A stretch of DNA of 57,858 nt from Acidobacteriaceae bacterium. Its GTDB lineage: Bacteria > Acidobacteriota > Terriglobia > Terriglobales > Acidobacteriaceae. Under the pieces are notes generated by a model. The model saw only the letters and a program-made list of their open reading frames with translations. It had not been told where the DNA came from and made no database searches. The DNA lies in NCBI GenBank assembly GCA_003131315.1, contig PKUV01000167.1, positions 46,201-104,058 on the forward strand. The letters run 5' to 3'. Below are positions 8,441-17,249 of the stretch, piece after piece; within the stretch, counting starts at the first letter, position 1; every line of letters starts with the position of its first letter. Position numbers and translations under genes: made by a program.

Positions 8441-10150
8441 GTGTTGGCTGAACTTCGACTCGAAAATTACGCGGTGATCGACAATGTCGTGATCGAATTC
8501 GCGTCCGGTCTGAATCTTCTGACCGGCGAGACCGGGGCGGGGAAGTCGATCCTGATTGACGCGCTGGGACTGCTGCTGGGAGAGAAAGCGTCTTCGGAGG
8601 TGATCCGCACGGGTGCGGAGCGGGCGGTGGTCGCTGCCGTGTTTGAGAGCGACGGAGCCGCTGCGCGTTCCATCGAAGGGATCCTCGAGACGAACGGTCT
8701 GGACGCGGAGAATGGCTCGCTGATTCTGCGGCGCGAGATTGCTCCCGGCGGCAAGGGGCGGGTATTCGTCAATAATCAGCCGGCAACCGTCGCGGTGCTG
8801 AAACAGATTGCGCCGCATCTGGCGGCGATCCATGCGCAGAATGAATCCATCGTAAACTTCGACGCCGCGGCGCGGCAGGAACTGCTCGACGCTTATGCCG
8901 GAGTCGAGTTAAAGGAAGTATCCGGCGCTTTCGCCCACTGGAAGCAGATTCGCGGACGCATCGCCGACCTCGAACAGGACGAGCAGGATCGTATGCGGCT
9001 TCTCGACCTGTGGAACTTCCAATGCCGCGAGATCGAAGAGGCGCGTCTGCGGGCGGGCGAAGATGAGCAACTGGAAGCCGAGAAGCGCGTTCTAGCCAAT
9101 GCCGAGAAAATTTACGGCGCGGCCATCAATGCCTTCGACCTGTTGTATGAGGGCAACGCCTCCACCTCGTCAAGCCTGCGCGCCGCGCAGAAGCATCTGG
9201 ATGAACTGGCTCGTTATGAGCCGAAGTTTCAGGAAGCGCTGGCGGCGCTGGAGACGGCTCGGATCAGCGTCGAAGATGTGGGAGCGACGCTGCGCGATTA
9301 TGCCGGCGGAATCCAGGCTTCGCCCGAGCGCCTCGCCGAAATCGAAGAGCGGCTGGCGTTGCTGGATCGTCTGAAACGCAAGTACGGGCCGACGCTCGAG
9401 CAGACCGTCGCCTTCGGTGAGGACATCCGGCGCAAACTCTCAGAGATGGAGAACAAGGATCAAGTATTACTTGAACTAAGGGCGATGCTGGCCGTGGCTG
9501 CCGAGGAGTATCGCAAAGCCGCTCGCAGCGTGTCGCGCAAACGCTCGGAGGCGGGACGGAAATTAGAGAAGCTGGTCGAGGCCGAGATCAACGACCTCGC
9601 CATGCGCGCCAGTTTTCGAATTGCGGTTGGAGAGAACGAAGCTGAGGAGCATTGGACCTCTTCGGGCATCAACCAGGTCGTCTATCGCATCTCGACCAAC
9701 ACGGGCGAGGCGATGCGTCCGCTGGAGCAGATTGCCTCGGGCGGCGAACTTTCGCGCGTCATGCTGGCGTTGAAGGCGAGCGTCGAAGCGGGCAAGGGAA
9801 GTGTGGCGCGGGCGCCCTCGCCCGCGTCGAGGGCGGCGCAGCGCACGTTGGTCTTCGACGAGATTGATACCGGTATCGGAGGCCGCGCCGCCGAGGCCGT
9901 GGGGAAGAAATTGAAGGCGCTCTCCAAAGGCAATCAGGTGCTCTGCGTCACCCACCTGCCGCAGATCGCAACCTTTGCCGATCACCACTACCTGATCGAG
10001 AAACGCGAATCCGGAGGCCGCGCCAAGACTACCGTCCGCCAGATCACCGGCGAAGAGCGCACCGAGGAGGTGGCGCGGATGCTGTCGGGGGCGAAGCTGA
10101 CCGAGACTTCGCGGAAACATGCGGAGCAGATGATTCGGGCAAACGGGTGA
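8441..10150 (+). CDS. recN: DNA repair protein RecN
   Basis: RecN is an SMC-like ATPase acting early in double-strand-break repair. The 569-residue protein has Walker A GETGAGKS (29-36), long coiled-coil arms (about 160-360), the ABC signature ASGGELSRVMLALK, Walker B LVFDEIDTGIGG and the switch His in CVTHLPQIA. Length is normal for the family. The GTG start at 8441 follows AGGA with suitable spacing. A short Ala/Ser/Arg-rich insertion (about 445-463) between the signature and Walker B is unusual. The gene is monocistronic and preceded by a tandem-repeat array. Confidence 0.96.
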   Translation: MLAELRLENYAVIDNVVIEFASGLNLLTGETGAGKSILIDALGLLLGEKASSEVIRTGAERAVVAAVFESDGAAARSIEGILETNGLDAENGSLILRREIAPGGKGRVFVNNQPATVAVLKQIAPHLAAIHAQNESIVNFDAAARQELLDAYAGVELKEVSGAFAHWKQIRGRIADLEQDEQDRMRLLDLWNFQCREIEEARLRAGEDEQLEAEKRVLANAEKIYGAAINAFDLLYEGNASTSSSLRAAQKHLDELARYEPKFQEALAALETARISVEDVGATLRDYAGGIQASPERLAEIEERLALLDRLKRKYGPTLEQTVAFGEDIRRKLSEMENKDQVLLELRAMLAVAAEEYRKAARSVSRKRSEAGRKLEKLVEAEINDLAMRASFRIAVGENEAEEHWTSSGINQVVYRISTNTGEAMRPLEQIASGGELSRVMLALKASVEAGKGSVARAPSPASRAAQRTLVFDEIDTGIGGRAAEAVGKKLKALSKGNQVLCVTHLPQIATFADHHYLIEKRESGGRAKTTVRQITGEERTEEVARMLSGAKLTETSRKHAEQMIRANG

Positions 10151-10202
10151 GTTTGTCGGTCAGAATCGGCTACAACGGGGCTGACTTGTCGATTTGGGAG
10201 AC

Positions 10203-10937
10203 CTATCTGATGTTGCCCCAGTCAACTTTGGATTGCCGAATTACAAACACATCGTACAACTGAAGTGCATTCTTGAGTTTGTCTTTTCTGAAGCCAGTTT
10301 CGATTAGTTCGGCATGATCAAACAAACTCACCCACAGTTCCCGTGAAAGGAGATTGACGTAGTGGTCGGAAATGTCGTGTAGGACTTCCCTGAGTCGAGT
10401 CTCACCATGTGGGCTCATTCCGCGGGTTGCTGTCACCACTAATTCCGACGAATATGCCGCTTCGTTTGTTGGATGTGCCGCGTTGCTGAGGATATCGTAT
10501 TCCCAATTGAAGTCAGACGGGCTGCCACCCAAGTGCTCGATGGCTTTTCTGACAGTGTTGCGAGTGCGGCGTCGTTCCCACAGTTTTGACTTAGGATGAA
10601 ACCAATCTTTGAAATCCAGATTCTGCGCCGTTCTCCTCCGCAGACGAAAGTCGCATTGCAGGTACCAACATTCTAAGAACGCTCGGTGCAGAGCTGCATG
10701 GCTATCGAGGAATTGCGGTTCCAACAGCCGGAGCATCCCGCGGAGCAACGAAAGACATCGGATACCGCAGAGCAAGAATGCGGAAAGCTGCGTTTGTTGA
10801 CGGAGGTGACCACACTTTTCTGAACCAATGCGCAAATACTCCTGTTCGAGCTCGTCGAGGGTAGGTCGAGCCAACGATATCAACCATGGAAGTTTGGGGT
10901 TCTTGGTGCCGGGTATCTTCAGTTCCAATTTCTGCAT
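10203..10937 (-). CDS. hypothetical protein, possibly DUF5677-like
   Basis: The 244-residue product has no signal peptide or transmembrane segment. It contains a helical region with LLRGMLRLLEPQFLDSHAALHRAFLECWYLQCDFRLRR, a basic stretch with adjacent Arg residues (WERRRTRNTVRKAIEHL) and an NAAHPTNEAAYSS motif. This helical R..E / H pattern loosely recalls DUF5677-type proteins, but that is a weak resemblance. The start at 10937 was chosen because AGGA lies upstream and the protein gains a compact N-terminus; a longer frame reaches 11045. Base composition is less GC-rich than its neighbours, suggesting recent acquisition. Function unknown. Confidence 0.55.
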   Translation of the reverse strand: MQKLELKIPGTKNPKLPWLISLARPTLDELEQEYLRIGSEKCGHLRQQTQLSAFLLCGIRCLSLLRGMLRLLEPQFLDSHAALHRAFLECWYLQCDFRLRRRTAQNLDFKDWFHPKSKLWERRRTRNTVRKAIEHLGGSPSDFNWEYDILSNAAHPTNEAAYSSELVVTATRGMSPHGETRLREVLHDISDHYVNLLSRELWVSLFDHAELIETGFRKDKLKNALQLYDVFVIRQSKVDWGNIR

Positions 10938-11242
10938 AGTTTGGAGTCCTGCATTCCGCAGTGGCACCTCGGATTTTGCCACGAGCAGTACCCTGCCAAT
11001 CGCGTTTCCCACCTTGCCCGCACAAATCGTACTGCAACTGCACATTCATTCTCTCTGATATCGGAAGGAGAATGGTGGGCGATGGCAGAGACGACGGGGT
11101 TCTAGATTGTCGGCGAGAGCTATTTCAACGCATGTGGTAGCTGCTTCTGCAGAAGTCGGTGTGAGCGGGGAGGAGCCCCTCCGCCGTTCGCGCCCCGGTT
11201 TTCCCCGCCCGCTGCTAATCCTCACAGCCTCAAAGGCTTACA

Positions 11243-11272
11243 TTGACCGGACGGTGCATCTTTCGATACCCT
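11243..11272 (+). promoter_or_regulatory. candidate promoter of the hopanoid cluster
   Basis: The 353-base gap 10938-11290 holds no gene. TTGACC (11243-11248) is followed after 18 bases by TACCCT (11267-11272), a modest -10, placing the transcript start just before the ispH ATG at 11291. Confidence 0.4.
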
Positions 11273-11290
11273 TACAGCATCTTTAATCTA

Positions 11291-12301
11291 ATGAGAAAGT
11301 GTACCCTGGTGGGTGAAGGATGCAACTTGTCTGAGAGCAAGAGCTTGCTGCTGTTGAAGCCGCGCGGATTCTGCGCTGGGGTGGTGCGGGCGATCGACAT
11401 TGTCCGGATTGCGCTGGAGGCGTTTGGGCCGCCGATTTATGTGCGCAAGGAGATTGTCCACAACCGCTTTGTGGTTGAGGAACTGCAGCAGAAGGGCGCA
11501 ATCTTTGTCGATGGCGTGGACGAAGTGCCCGAGGGCGAACGCGTCATCTACAGCGCCCACGGCGTTTCGCCGGAAGTACGCGAGCACAGCAAGCGTCGGA
11601 ATCTGCGTGTAATCGATGCCACGTGTCCGCTGGTCACCAAGGTGCACGTTGAGGCGGTGAAGTTCGCCAAGGAAGGCTATTCGCTGATTCTGATCGGCCA
11701 TCGCGATCATGACGAGGTGATTGGCACGCTCGGCGAGGCGCCCACGGTGACTCAGGTAGTAGGGTCGCCTGCCGAAGTGGCGTCGGTGACGTTGCCCGAC
11801 CCCAACCGAGTGGCGTACTTGACGCAGACGACGCTCAGTCTGGATGAGACGCGCGACATTATCGCCGCGCTGCGAAAGCGGTTCCCGAACATAAAGGGAC
11901 CGGCGGCTCAGGACATCTGCTATGCCACGGAAAACCGGCAGGTTGCCGTGAAGCACGTGGCCTCCGATGCCGATTTGCTGCTGGTGGTTGGCTCCGACAA
12001 TAGTTCAAACTCCAAGCGATTGGTGGAAGTTGCCCGCAGTTTGGGCACCGAGGCGCATCTAATCGATGACTGTCGCAACATTCGGCCGCAGTGGTTGAAT
12101 GGCGTGAAGACGGTGGCCCTGACCGCGGGAGCATCGGCTCCCGAACATCTGGTGCAGGAAGTGGTGCAGTACCTGGCGGGACAGGGCTTTGGCGACGTGC
12201 AGGAATTGGAAATCATGCCGGAAAATGTGCGCTTTGGATTGCCGCCGGAGATCGTGGAAACGATTGCCGCGGCGCCGGCCATAGCTGCTGTGGGGTCCTA
12301 G
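11291..12301 (+). CDS. ispH: 4-hydroxy-3-methylbut-2-enyl diphosphate reductase IspH
   Basis: IspH makes IPP and DMAPP in the last step of the MEP pathway, supplying isoprene units to the downstream hopanoid genes. The 336-residue protein keeps all three iron-sulfur cysteines: Cys28 (RGFCAGV), Cys112 (DATCPLV) and Cys210 (DICYATENRQ). It also has the substrate-binding His residues in SAHGVSPEVR and GHRDHDEVIGT, the TQTTLS motif, and the SDNSSNSKRL loop. An in-frame TTG at 11327 after AAGGA is an alternative start. The shc ATG follows the stop directly, so the genes are co-transcribed. Confidence 0.95.
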   Translation: MRKCTLVGEGCNLSESKSLLLLKPRGFCAGVVRAIDIVRIALEAFGPPIYVRKEIVHNRFVVEELQQKGAIFVDGVDEVPEGERVIYSAHGVSPEVREHSKRRNLRVIDATCPLVTKVHVEAVKFAKEGYSLILIGHRDHDEVIGTLGEAPTVTQVVGSPAEVASVTLPDPNRVAYLTQTTLSLDETRDIIAALRKRFPNIKGPAAQDICYATENRQVAVKHVASDADLLLVVGSDNSSNSKRLVEVARSLGTEAHLIDDCRNIRPQWLNGVKTVALTAGASAPEHLVQEVVQYLAGQGFGDVQELEIMPENVRFGLPPEIVETIAAAPAIAAVGS

Positions 12302-14269
12302 ATGGAAGAATCCTCCCCTTTCAGTTCGGCCTCTGCGCCGCAGATGCGATTTGGAAAGATTGACGACCTGGGGAGCCGGGTCGCGGTAGCCGTCGATGCG
12401 GCTCGCAAGTATCTTTTCTCGCAGCAGCACAAAGAGGGTTACTGGTGCGGAGAGCTGGAAGCCGATACCACCCTCGAATCCGATTACATCCTGCTCCATG
12501 TGCTGCTCGGCACGGGCAGCCATGAACGGTTTGACAAGGCAGCTCGCTACATCCTGAATCACCAAAATGAGGACGGGGGCTGGAACATCTACGCCAGCGG
12601 CCCTTCAAACATCAGCGCTTCGGTGAAGGCCTACTTCGGGCTGAAACTGGCTGGATTCACGGCGGATCATCCCGCGCTGGCACGCGCCCGCAAGAAGATT
12701 CTCGAAATGGGTGGCGTGACCGAAGTCAATACATTTACAAAGATCTATCTCTGTTTCTTTGGGCAATACGATTACGATGCGGTTCCAGCGGTTCCGCCGG
12801 AGATCGTGCTGTTTCCCAACTGGTTCTGGTTCAATATCTACGAGATTTCTTCGTGGTCGAGGGCCATCCTGGTGCCGCTTTCGATCTGCTACGCCAAGAA
12901 GCCATTCAAGAAGATTCCTGACGAAATGGGCGTGGAAGAGCTCTTTGTCGGCGGGCGCGACAAGTCGCGCATGCATCTGCACTGGGCCAAGAAGCGGATT
13001 TCGTGGCGCAATTTCTTCTTGGTTCTGGATCGGATTGCCCACTGGGCAGAACGTGTGCACATCCGTCCGCTGCGTTCGATTGCTCTGAAGCGGGCTGAGA
13101 AGTGGATGCTGGAGCGCTTCGAGATGAGCGACGGCCTGGGAGCGATCTATCCCTCGATGATGAACGCCATCATCGCGCTGCGCTGCCTGGGGTATTCGGT
13201 GGACGATCCGCAATTTATCCGCGCTATGGACGAGTTTGAGAAGCTGGGGATCGAAGAGGGCGACACTTTCCGCATGCAGCCCTGCATGTCTCCGGTCTGG
13301 GATACCGCATACGCGCTCTTTGCCTTGGGCGAGGCGGGGGTTCCTGCGACCGATCCGCGGCTGGTGAAGTGCGCCGACTGGATACTGCAGAAGCAGGTAC
13401 GCAAGCCCGGAGACTGGAAGATCAAGAATCCGAAAGGCGAACCCGGTGGCTGGTACTTCGAGTTCAACAATGAGTTCTATCCCGATGTGGACGACAGTGC
13501 CATGGTCTGCCTGGCGCTGAGCCGGGTCGAGCATCCGAACGGGCGCTATCAGAGCGAGTCCGTGCAACGGGCGATTGATTGGATCTTGTCGATGCAGTGC
13601 AAGGATGGTGGCTGGGCTTCGTTCGACAAAGACAACGACCGCATGGTGTTCCAGTACGTGCCCTTTGCCGATCACAACGCCATGCTCGATCCCGCAACCG
13701 TCGACATCACGGGCCGGATTCTGGAGTGCCTTGCAACCTATGGATACGGCCAGAGCCATCCGGCGGTGAAGCGGGCGCTCAAGTTTATTCGGAAAGAGCA
13801 GGAGCCGGACGGAAGCTGGTTCGGACGCTGGGGCGTGAACTACATCTACGGCACGATGCAGGTGTTGCGCGGTCTGGAAGCGATGGCTGTGGACCGTAAT
13901 GACCCCATGATTCAGCAGGCGGCGGAGTGGCTGCGATCAGTGCAGAATGCCGATGGTGGCTGGGGCGAGACGGTGGGATCCTATGACGATCCCAACCTTC
14001 GAGGACAGGGCGACAGCACGGCTTCGCAGACCGCGTGGGCAATTATGGGACTGCTGGCCGTCGGCGACACGCGCAGCGAATGCGTGGCCCGCGGCATGGC
14101 GTATCTGCTGCGCACGCAAAACAAAGACGGTTCCTGGGACGAGCTTTTCTACACCGGAACCGGTTTCCCGCGAGTGTTCTATCTGATGTACCACCTGTAC
14201 CGCGAGTATTTCCCGCTGATCGCGCTCACGACGTATTCGAAGGTGATGGCGGAGAAAAGCGGCCATTAG
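12302..14269 (+). CDS. shc: squalene-hopene cyclase
   Basis: The enzyme cyclises squalene to hopene/hopanol at the membrane. The 655-residue protein has the DVDDSA protonation motif (Asp395-Asp398) and several QW repeats, for example DGGWNIY near residue 81, DGGWASFD near 435, DGSWFGRWGVNYIYG near 500 and DGGWGE near 550. Length and motif order match the family. The ATG abuts the ispH stop with no gap. A long AGCT-rich hairpin separates it from hpnA, which could attenuate transcription or only be a repeat insertion. Confidence 0.97.
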   Translation: MEESSPFSSASAPQMRFGKIDDLGSRVAVAVDAARKYLFSQQHKEGYWCGELEADTTLESDYILLHVLLGTGSHERFDKAARYILNHQNEDGGWNIYASGPSNISASVKAYFGLKLAGFTADHPALARARKKILEMGGVTEVNTFTKIYLCFFGQYDYDAVPAVPPEIVLFPNWFWFNIYEISSWSRAILVPLSICYAKKPFKKIPDEMGVEELFVGGRDKSRMHLHWAKKRISWRNFFLVLDRIAHWAERVHIRPLRSIALKRAEKWMLERFEMSDGLGAIYPSMMNAIIALRCLGYSVDDPQFIRAMDEFEKLGIEEGDTFRMQPCMSPVWDTAYALFALGEAGVPATDPRLVKCADWILQKQVRKPGDWKIKNPKGEPGGWYFEFNNEFYPDVDDSAMVCLALSRVEHPNGRYQSESVQRAIDWILSMQCKDGGWASFDKDNDRMVFQYVPFADHNAMLDPATVDITGRILECLATYGYGQSHPAVKRALKFIRKEQEPDGSWFGRWGVNYIYGTMQVLRGLEAMAVDRNDPMIQQAAEWLRSVQNADGGWGETVGSYDDPNLRGQGDSTASQTAWAIMGLLAVGDTRSECVARGMAYLLRTQNKDGSWDELFYTGTGFPRVFYLMYHLYREYFPLIALTTYSKVMAEKSGH

Positions 14270-14373
14270 CTCTTGGCTCTTAGCTTTTGGCCAGAGCGGA
14301 TTCGTGAATAGCTTTAGCGGATTCCAATAAGGTATTTGATCGGCTAAAGGCCAAGAGCTAAGAGCTAAGAGCT
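14268..14373. repeat. long AGCT-rich inverted repeat between shc and hpnA
   Basis: The left arm (14268-14292) and right arm (about 14349-14373) form a 25-bp inverted repeat with about three mismatches, built from the word AGCTAAGAGCT. It fills nearly the whole gap between shc and hpnA. The interior of the 121-bp element at 392-512 uses similar words. Confidence 0.7.
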
Positions 14374-14375
14374 GA

Positions 14376-15377
14376 ATGCTAGCTTTCGTCACTGGCGCCA
14401 CGGGATTTCTGGGCAGTCATGTTGCGCGCGTCCTGGCGGAACAGGGAGCGCAGTTGCGGCTGCTGGTGCGGCCGACCAGCGATCTGCGCAACATTGACGG
14501 CCTGAACGCCGATCGGGTCGAGGGCGACCTGCGCGACCCGGCTTCGATTGAAAAGGCGCTCGCCGGCTGCGACGTTGTATTTCACGTCGCGGCGGACTAC
14601 CGGCTATGGGTGCGCGATCCCGACGAGATGTATCGCTCGAATGTCGAGGGCACGCGCTCCTTGCTCGAAGCTGCGCGGAAACAAGGTGTACGGCGCGTTG
14701 TGTACACGTCGAGTGTAGCGACCATGGGCTTTACTTCGGGCTTCAGTTCGAACCACGGAAACGTAGCGGATGAACAGAGTCCGGTCGGCATCGAAGACAT
14801 GATCGGGCACTACAAGCGTTCGAAGTTCATGGCGGAGCAAGTAGCAATCGAGGCCGCGCGATCTGGAGTCGATGTGGTGATAGTGAATCCTACGACGCCG
14901 ATCGGCGAGCGCGATATCAAACCGACTCCGACCGGGCGAATCGTCGTGGATTTCCTGAAGCGAAAATTCCCGGCGTACGTGGAAACGGGCTTGAACCTGG
15001 TGGATGCGACCGAGTGCGCCCGCGGTCATGTCCAGGCCCTGGAAAAGGGAAGATCGGGCGAGCGCTATATCCTCGGCGGAGAGAATCTTACGCTGAAGCA
15101 GATTCTGGACCGGCTGGCCGCGATCACGGACTTGCCGTCGCCAACCGTGAAGCTGCCTTACATTTTTGCGCTGGCGGCTGGAGTCGTCGACGAGATGGTG
15201 ACGGGCCGGCTTCTGGGCCGCGAGCCGCGCGCGACGATTGACGCCGTGCGCATGGGACGCAAGATGATGTTTGTGAGTTCAGCGAAAGCGGAACGGGAAC
15301 TGGGCTGGCGGACGGTTCCAGTCGATGGGGCATTGCGCCGGTCGGTGGAGTGGTTCCGTGACAACGGATATGCCTAG
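14376..15377 (+). CDS. hpnA: hopanoid-associated NAD-dependent sugar epimerase HpnA
   Basis: This 333-residue short-chain dehydrogenase of the extended type has the Rossmann motif TGATGFLGSHVA at the N-terminus (residues 6-17), the catalytic Ser/Thr in VYTSSVATMG and YxxxK as YKRSK. It is closely like the HpnA family found in hopanoid loci, whose biochemical role is unsettled. It lies between shc and hpnG and overlaps hpnG by 8 bases (ATGCCTAG), so it belongs to the same transcript. Confidence 0.9.
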   Translation: MLAFVTGATGFLGSHVARVLAEQGAQLRLLVRPTSDLRNIDGLNADRVEGDLRDPASIEKALAGCDVVFHVAADYRLWVRDPDEMYRSNVEGTRSLLEAARKQGVRRVVYTSSVATMGFTSGFSSNHGNVADEQSPVGIEDMIGHYKRSKFMAEQVAIEAARSGVDVVIVNPTTPIGERDIKPTPTGRIVVDFLKRKFPAYVETGLNLVDATECARGHVQALEKGRSGERYILGGENLTLKQILDRLAAITDLPSPTVKLPYIFALAAGVVDEMVTGRLLGREPRATIDAVRMGRKMMFVSSAKAERELGWRTVPVDGALRRSVEWFRDNGYA

Positions 15378-16098
15378 GATTGCCATCATCGCCGCCATGG
15401 AGCGAGAGGTGCGACCGCTGATCCGAAGCTGGAAGGTCAGGACGATCGAACACGGCGGACGAAGATATCGTCTTTTTGAGAATGGAGACGCAGCGCTGGT
15501 ATGCGGCGGAATTGGAGCCGAAGCCGCGCGCCGCGCTACCGAGGCGGTGATTCGGGAAGTTAACGCCGTGCGGGTGATCTCAGTTGGTTTTGCCGGAGCG
15601 CTGAATGGTTCGCTGCAGGTCGGACATGTTTTTGAGCCGCGCATGGTGATCAATGCCGCCGACGGCGTCCGAACCGAAGTCGGCTCGGGTGAGGGGATAC
15701 TGGTAACTTCCGCGACTGTGGCCGGCAAGGAGCAGAAAATTCGATTAGGCAAAGCTTATGGCGCGAGTGCGGTGGACATGGAAGCCGCAGCCGTGGCGCA
15801 AGGAGCGCTGGCGCGGGGAGTCGAGTTCGGAGCTTTGAAGGCCATCTCCGACGTCGCCGATTTCAGCCTGCCGGCGATGGATCGCTTTGTGGCGGACGAC
15901 GGGAGCTTTCATTCCGTCAGGTTTGCGTGTCATGTGGCGCTGCGTCCGTGGCTGTGGGGGACTACCATTGCGCTGGCGCGGAACAGTTCCAAGGCAAGCC
16001 ACGCTCTTTGCGGCGCGCTTGTGAGTTACCTCGGTCGCGAGACGCTCAGTCGTCAGACTTTGCCGGGTGAGTCTTTGGTGGCGGAATCGAAGCAATAG
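15370..16098 (+). CDS. hpnG: hopanoid-associated nucleosidase/phosphorylase HpnG
   Basis: HpnG releases adenine from adenosylhopane, giving ribosylhopane (or its phosphate), in bacteriohopanepolyol synthesis. The 242-residue protein has the nucleoside phosphorylase fold with AIIAAMEREV at the N-terminus, GGIGAEAARRATEAV, a VISVGFAGALN strand and the VDMEAAAVAQ ribose-binding motif (about residue 135). The ATG at 15370 overlaps the hpnA stop; a longer frame from 15325 lies within hpnA and is not used. HpnH, which makes the adenosylhopane substrate, is not in this window. Confidence 0.88.
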   Translation: MPRIAIIAAMEREVRPLIRSWKVRTIEHGGRRYRLFENGDAALVCGGIGAEAARRATEAVIREVNAVRVISVGFAGALNGSLQVGHVFEPRMVINAADGVRTEVGSGEGILVTSATVAGKEQKIRLGKAYGASAVDMEAAAVAQGALARGVEFGALKAISDVADFSLPAMDRFVADDGSFHSVRFACHVALRPWLWGTTIALARNSSKASHALCGALVSYLGRETLSRQTLPGESLVAESKQ

Positions 16099-16118
16099 GG
16101 GAAACAATAAGGTCTGCT

Positions 16119-17249
16119 ATGGCAATTGCTCGGACATTGACATTGGCCGTTGAAAGCGAAAGGCACGAGATTCCTTCCACAATGAGGGCCGCCGTGTATC
16201 GCGGCGTGAACGATGTGCGCCTGGAAGAAGTGCCTGTGCCTGAAGTTGGGCCCCGCGAGATTCTGGTTCGCGTCCATACCTGCGGGATCTGCGGCACCGA
16301 TCTTAAAAAGATCGCGACCGGTTCCCACTCCGCGCCACGAATTTTTGGTCACGAAACTTCAGGTGTCGTCGCGAAGGTGGGGGAAGGCGTTCGAAAGTTC
16401 AGCGTCGGCGAACGCGTGGTGGTGTTTCATCATATCCCGTGTGGGGAATGTTATTACTGCCGCCACAAGACCTTCGCGCAGTGCGCCACCTACAAGAAAG
16501 TTGGTTGCACGGCTGGGTTCGAGCCGTCGGGTGGAGGATTTGCGGAATACGTCCGGGTGATGGACTGGATTGTCGAGAAGGGAACGGTGCGTATCCCGGA
16601 CGGCATCAGTTTTGAGCAGGCAAGTTTTGTCGAGCCGGTGAATACATGCATCAAAGGTATTGAGACGCTTCGTCTGCAAGCGGGCGAGACCGTGCTGGTG
16701 ATTGGGCAGGGTCCAATTGGTCTGATCCTTGCGACTGTGGCGAAGCGGGCGGGGGTTCGGGTGATTACTTCCGATTTGCATCCGGCGAGGCTTACAATAG
16801 CAAATAGCTTCGGCTTGAAACTGACAATTGACGCTTCCAAGGCTGATGCCGGACAAACGGTGCGGGGAATGACTGAAGGGCGCGGGGCTGACGCCGTGAT
16901 TCTGGCAGTCGGCGGGAGCGGCCTGATCCGGCCTGCCATCGATGCCACCCGTCCGGGAGGACGTGTGTTGCTCTTTGCGCAGACTGTGCGGGGCGAAGTC
17001 ACGATTGATCCGGCGGCGGTGTGCGTGGACGAAAAGGCTTTGCTGGGATCCTACAGTGCATCGGTTGAATTGCAGGAGGAATCAGTGCGGTTTGTCATGA
17101 ACCGTGAAATGGATCTGGAACGGCTTATCAGCCACCGTTTCCCGCTGCAAAGCGGTGTGGAAGCGCTGAATCTGGCTGCCCATCCTCAACCGGACTCGAT
17201 GAAGATTGTCATCCAGCCGGGCAGCGCGTGGGAAGGACATCAACTGTGA
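16119..17249 (+). CDS. zinc-dependent medium-chain dehydrogenase (1st of pair)
   Basis: The 376-residue protein is a class with catalytic and structural zinc: catalytic ligands in CGICGTDLK and GHETSGVV, structural Cys in PCGECYYCRHKTFAQC. The nucleotide-binding motif is VIGQGPIGLI. It resembles threonine/sorbitol dehydrogenase-type enzymes that interconvert secondary alcohols or sugar alcohols with NAD(P). The start at 16119 has AAGG six bases upstream; an ATG at 16182 matches the usual family start. It begins 20 bases after hpnG and overlaps the second dehydrogenase by 4 bases (GTGA), placing it inside the hopanoid transcript. Confidence 0.85.
   Translation: MAIARTLTLAVESERHEIPSTMRAAVYRGVNDVRLEEVPVPEVGPREILVRVHTCGICGTDLKKIATGSHSAPRIFGHETSGVVAKVGEGVRKFSVGERVVVFHHIPCGECYYCRHKTFAQCATYKKVGCTAGFEPSGGGFAEYVRVMDWIVEKGTVRIPDGISFEQASFVEPVNTCIKGIETLRLQAGETVLVIGQGPIGLILATVAKRAGVRVITSDLHPARLTIANSFGLKLTIDASKADAGQTVRGMTEGRGADAVILAVGGSGLIRPAIDATRPGGRVLLFAQTVRGEVTIDPAAVCVDEKALLGSYSASVELQEESVRFVMNREMDLERLISHRFPLQSGVEALNLAAHPQPDSMKIVIQPGSAWEGHQL

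Noticed and set aside
12605-13759. 384-codon open frame on the minus strand
   Set aside because: It lies wholly inside squalene-hopene cyclase, whose motifs are intact; a shadow frame.
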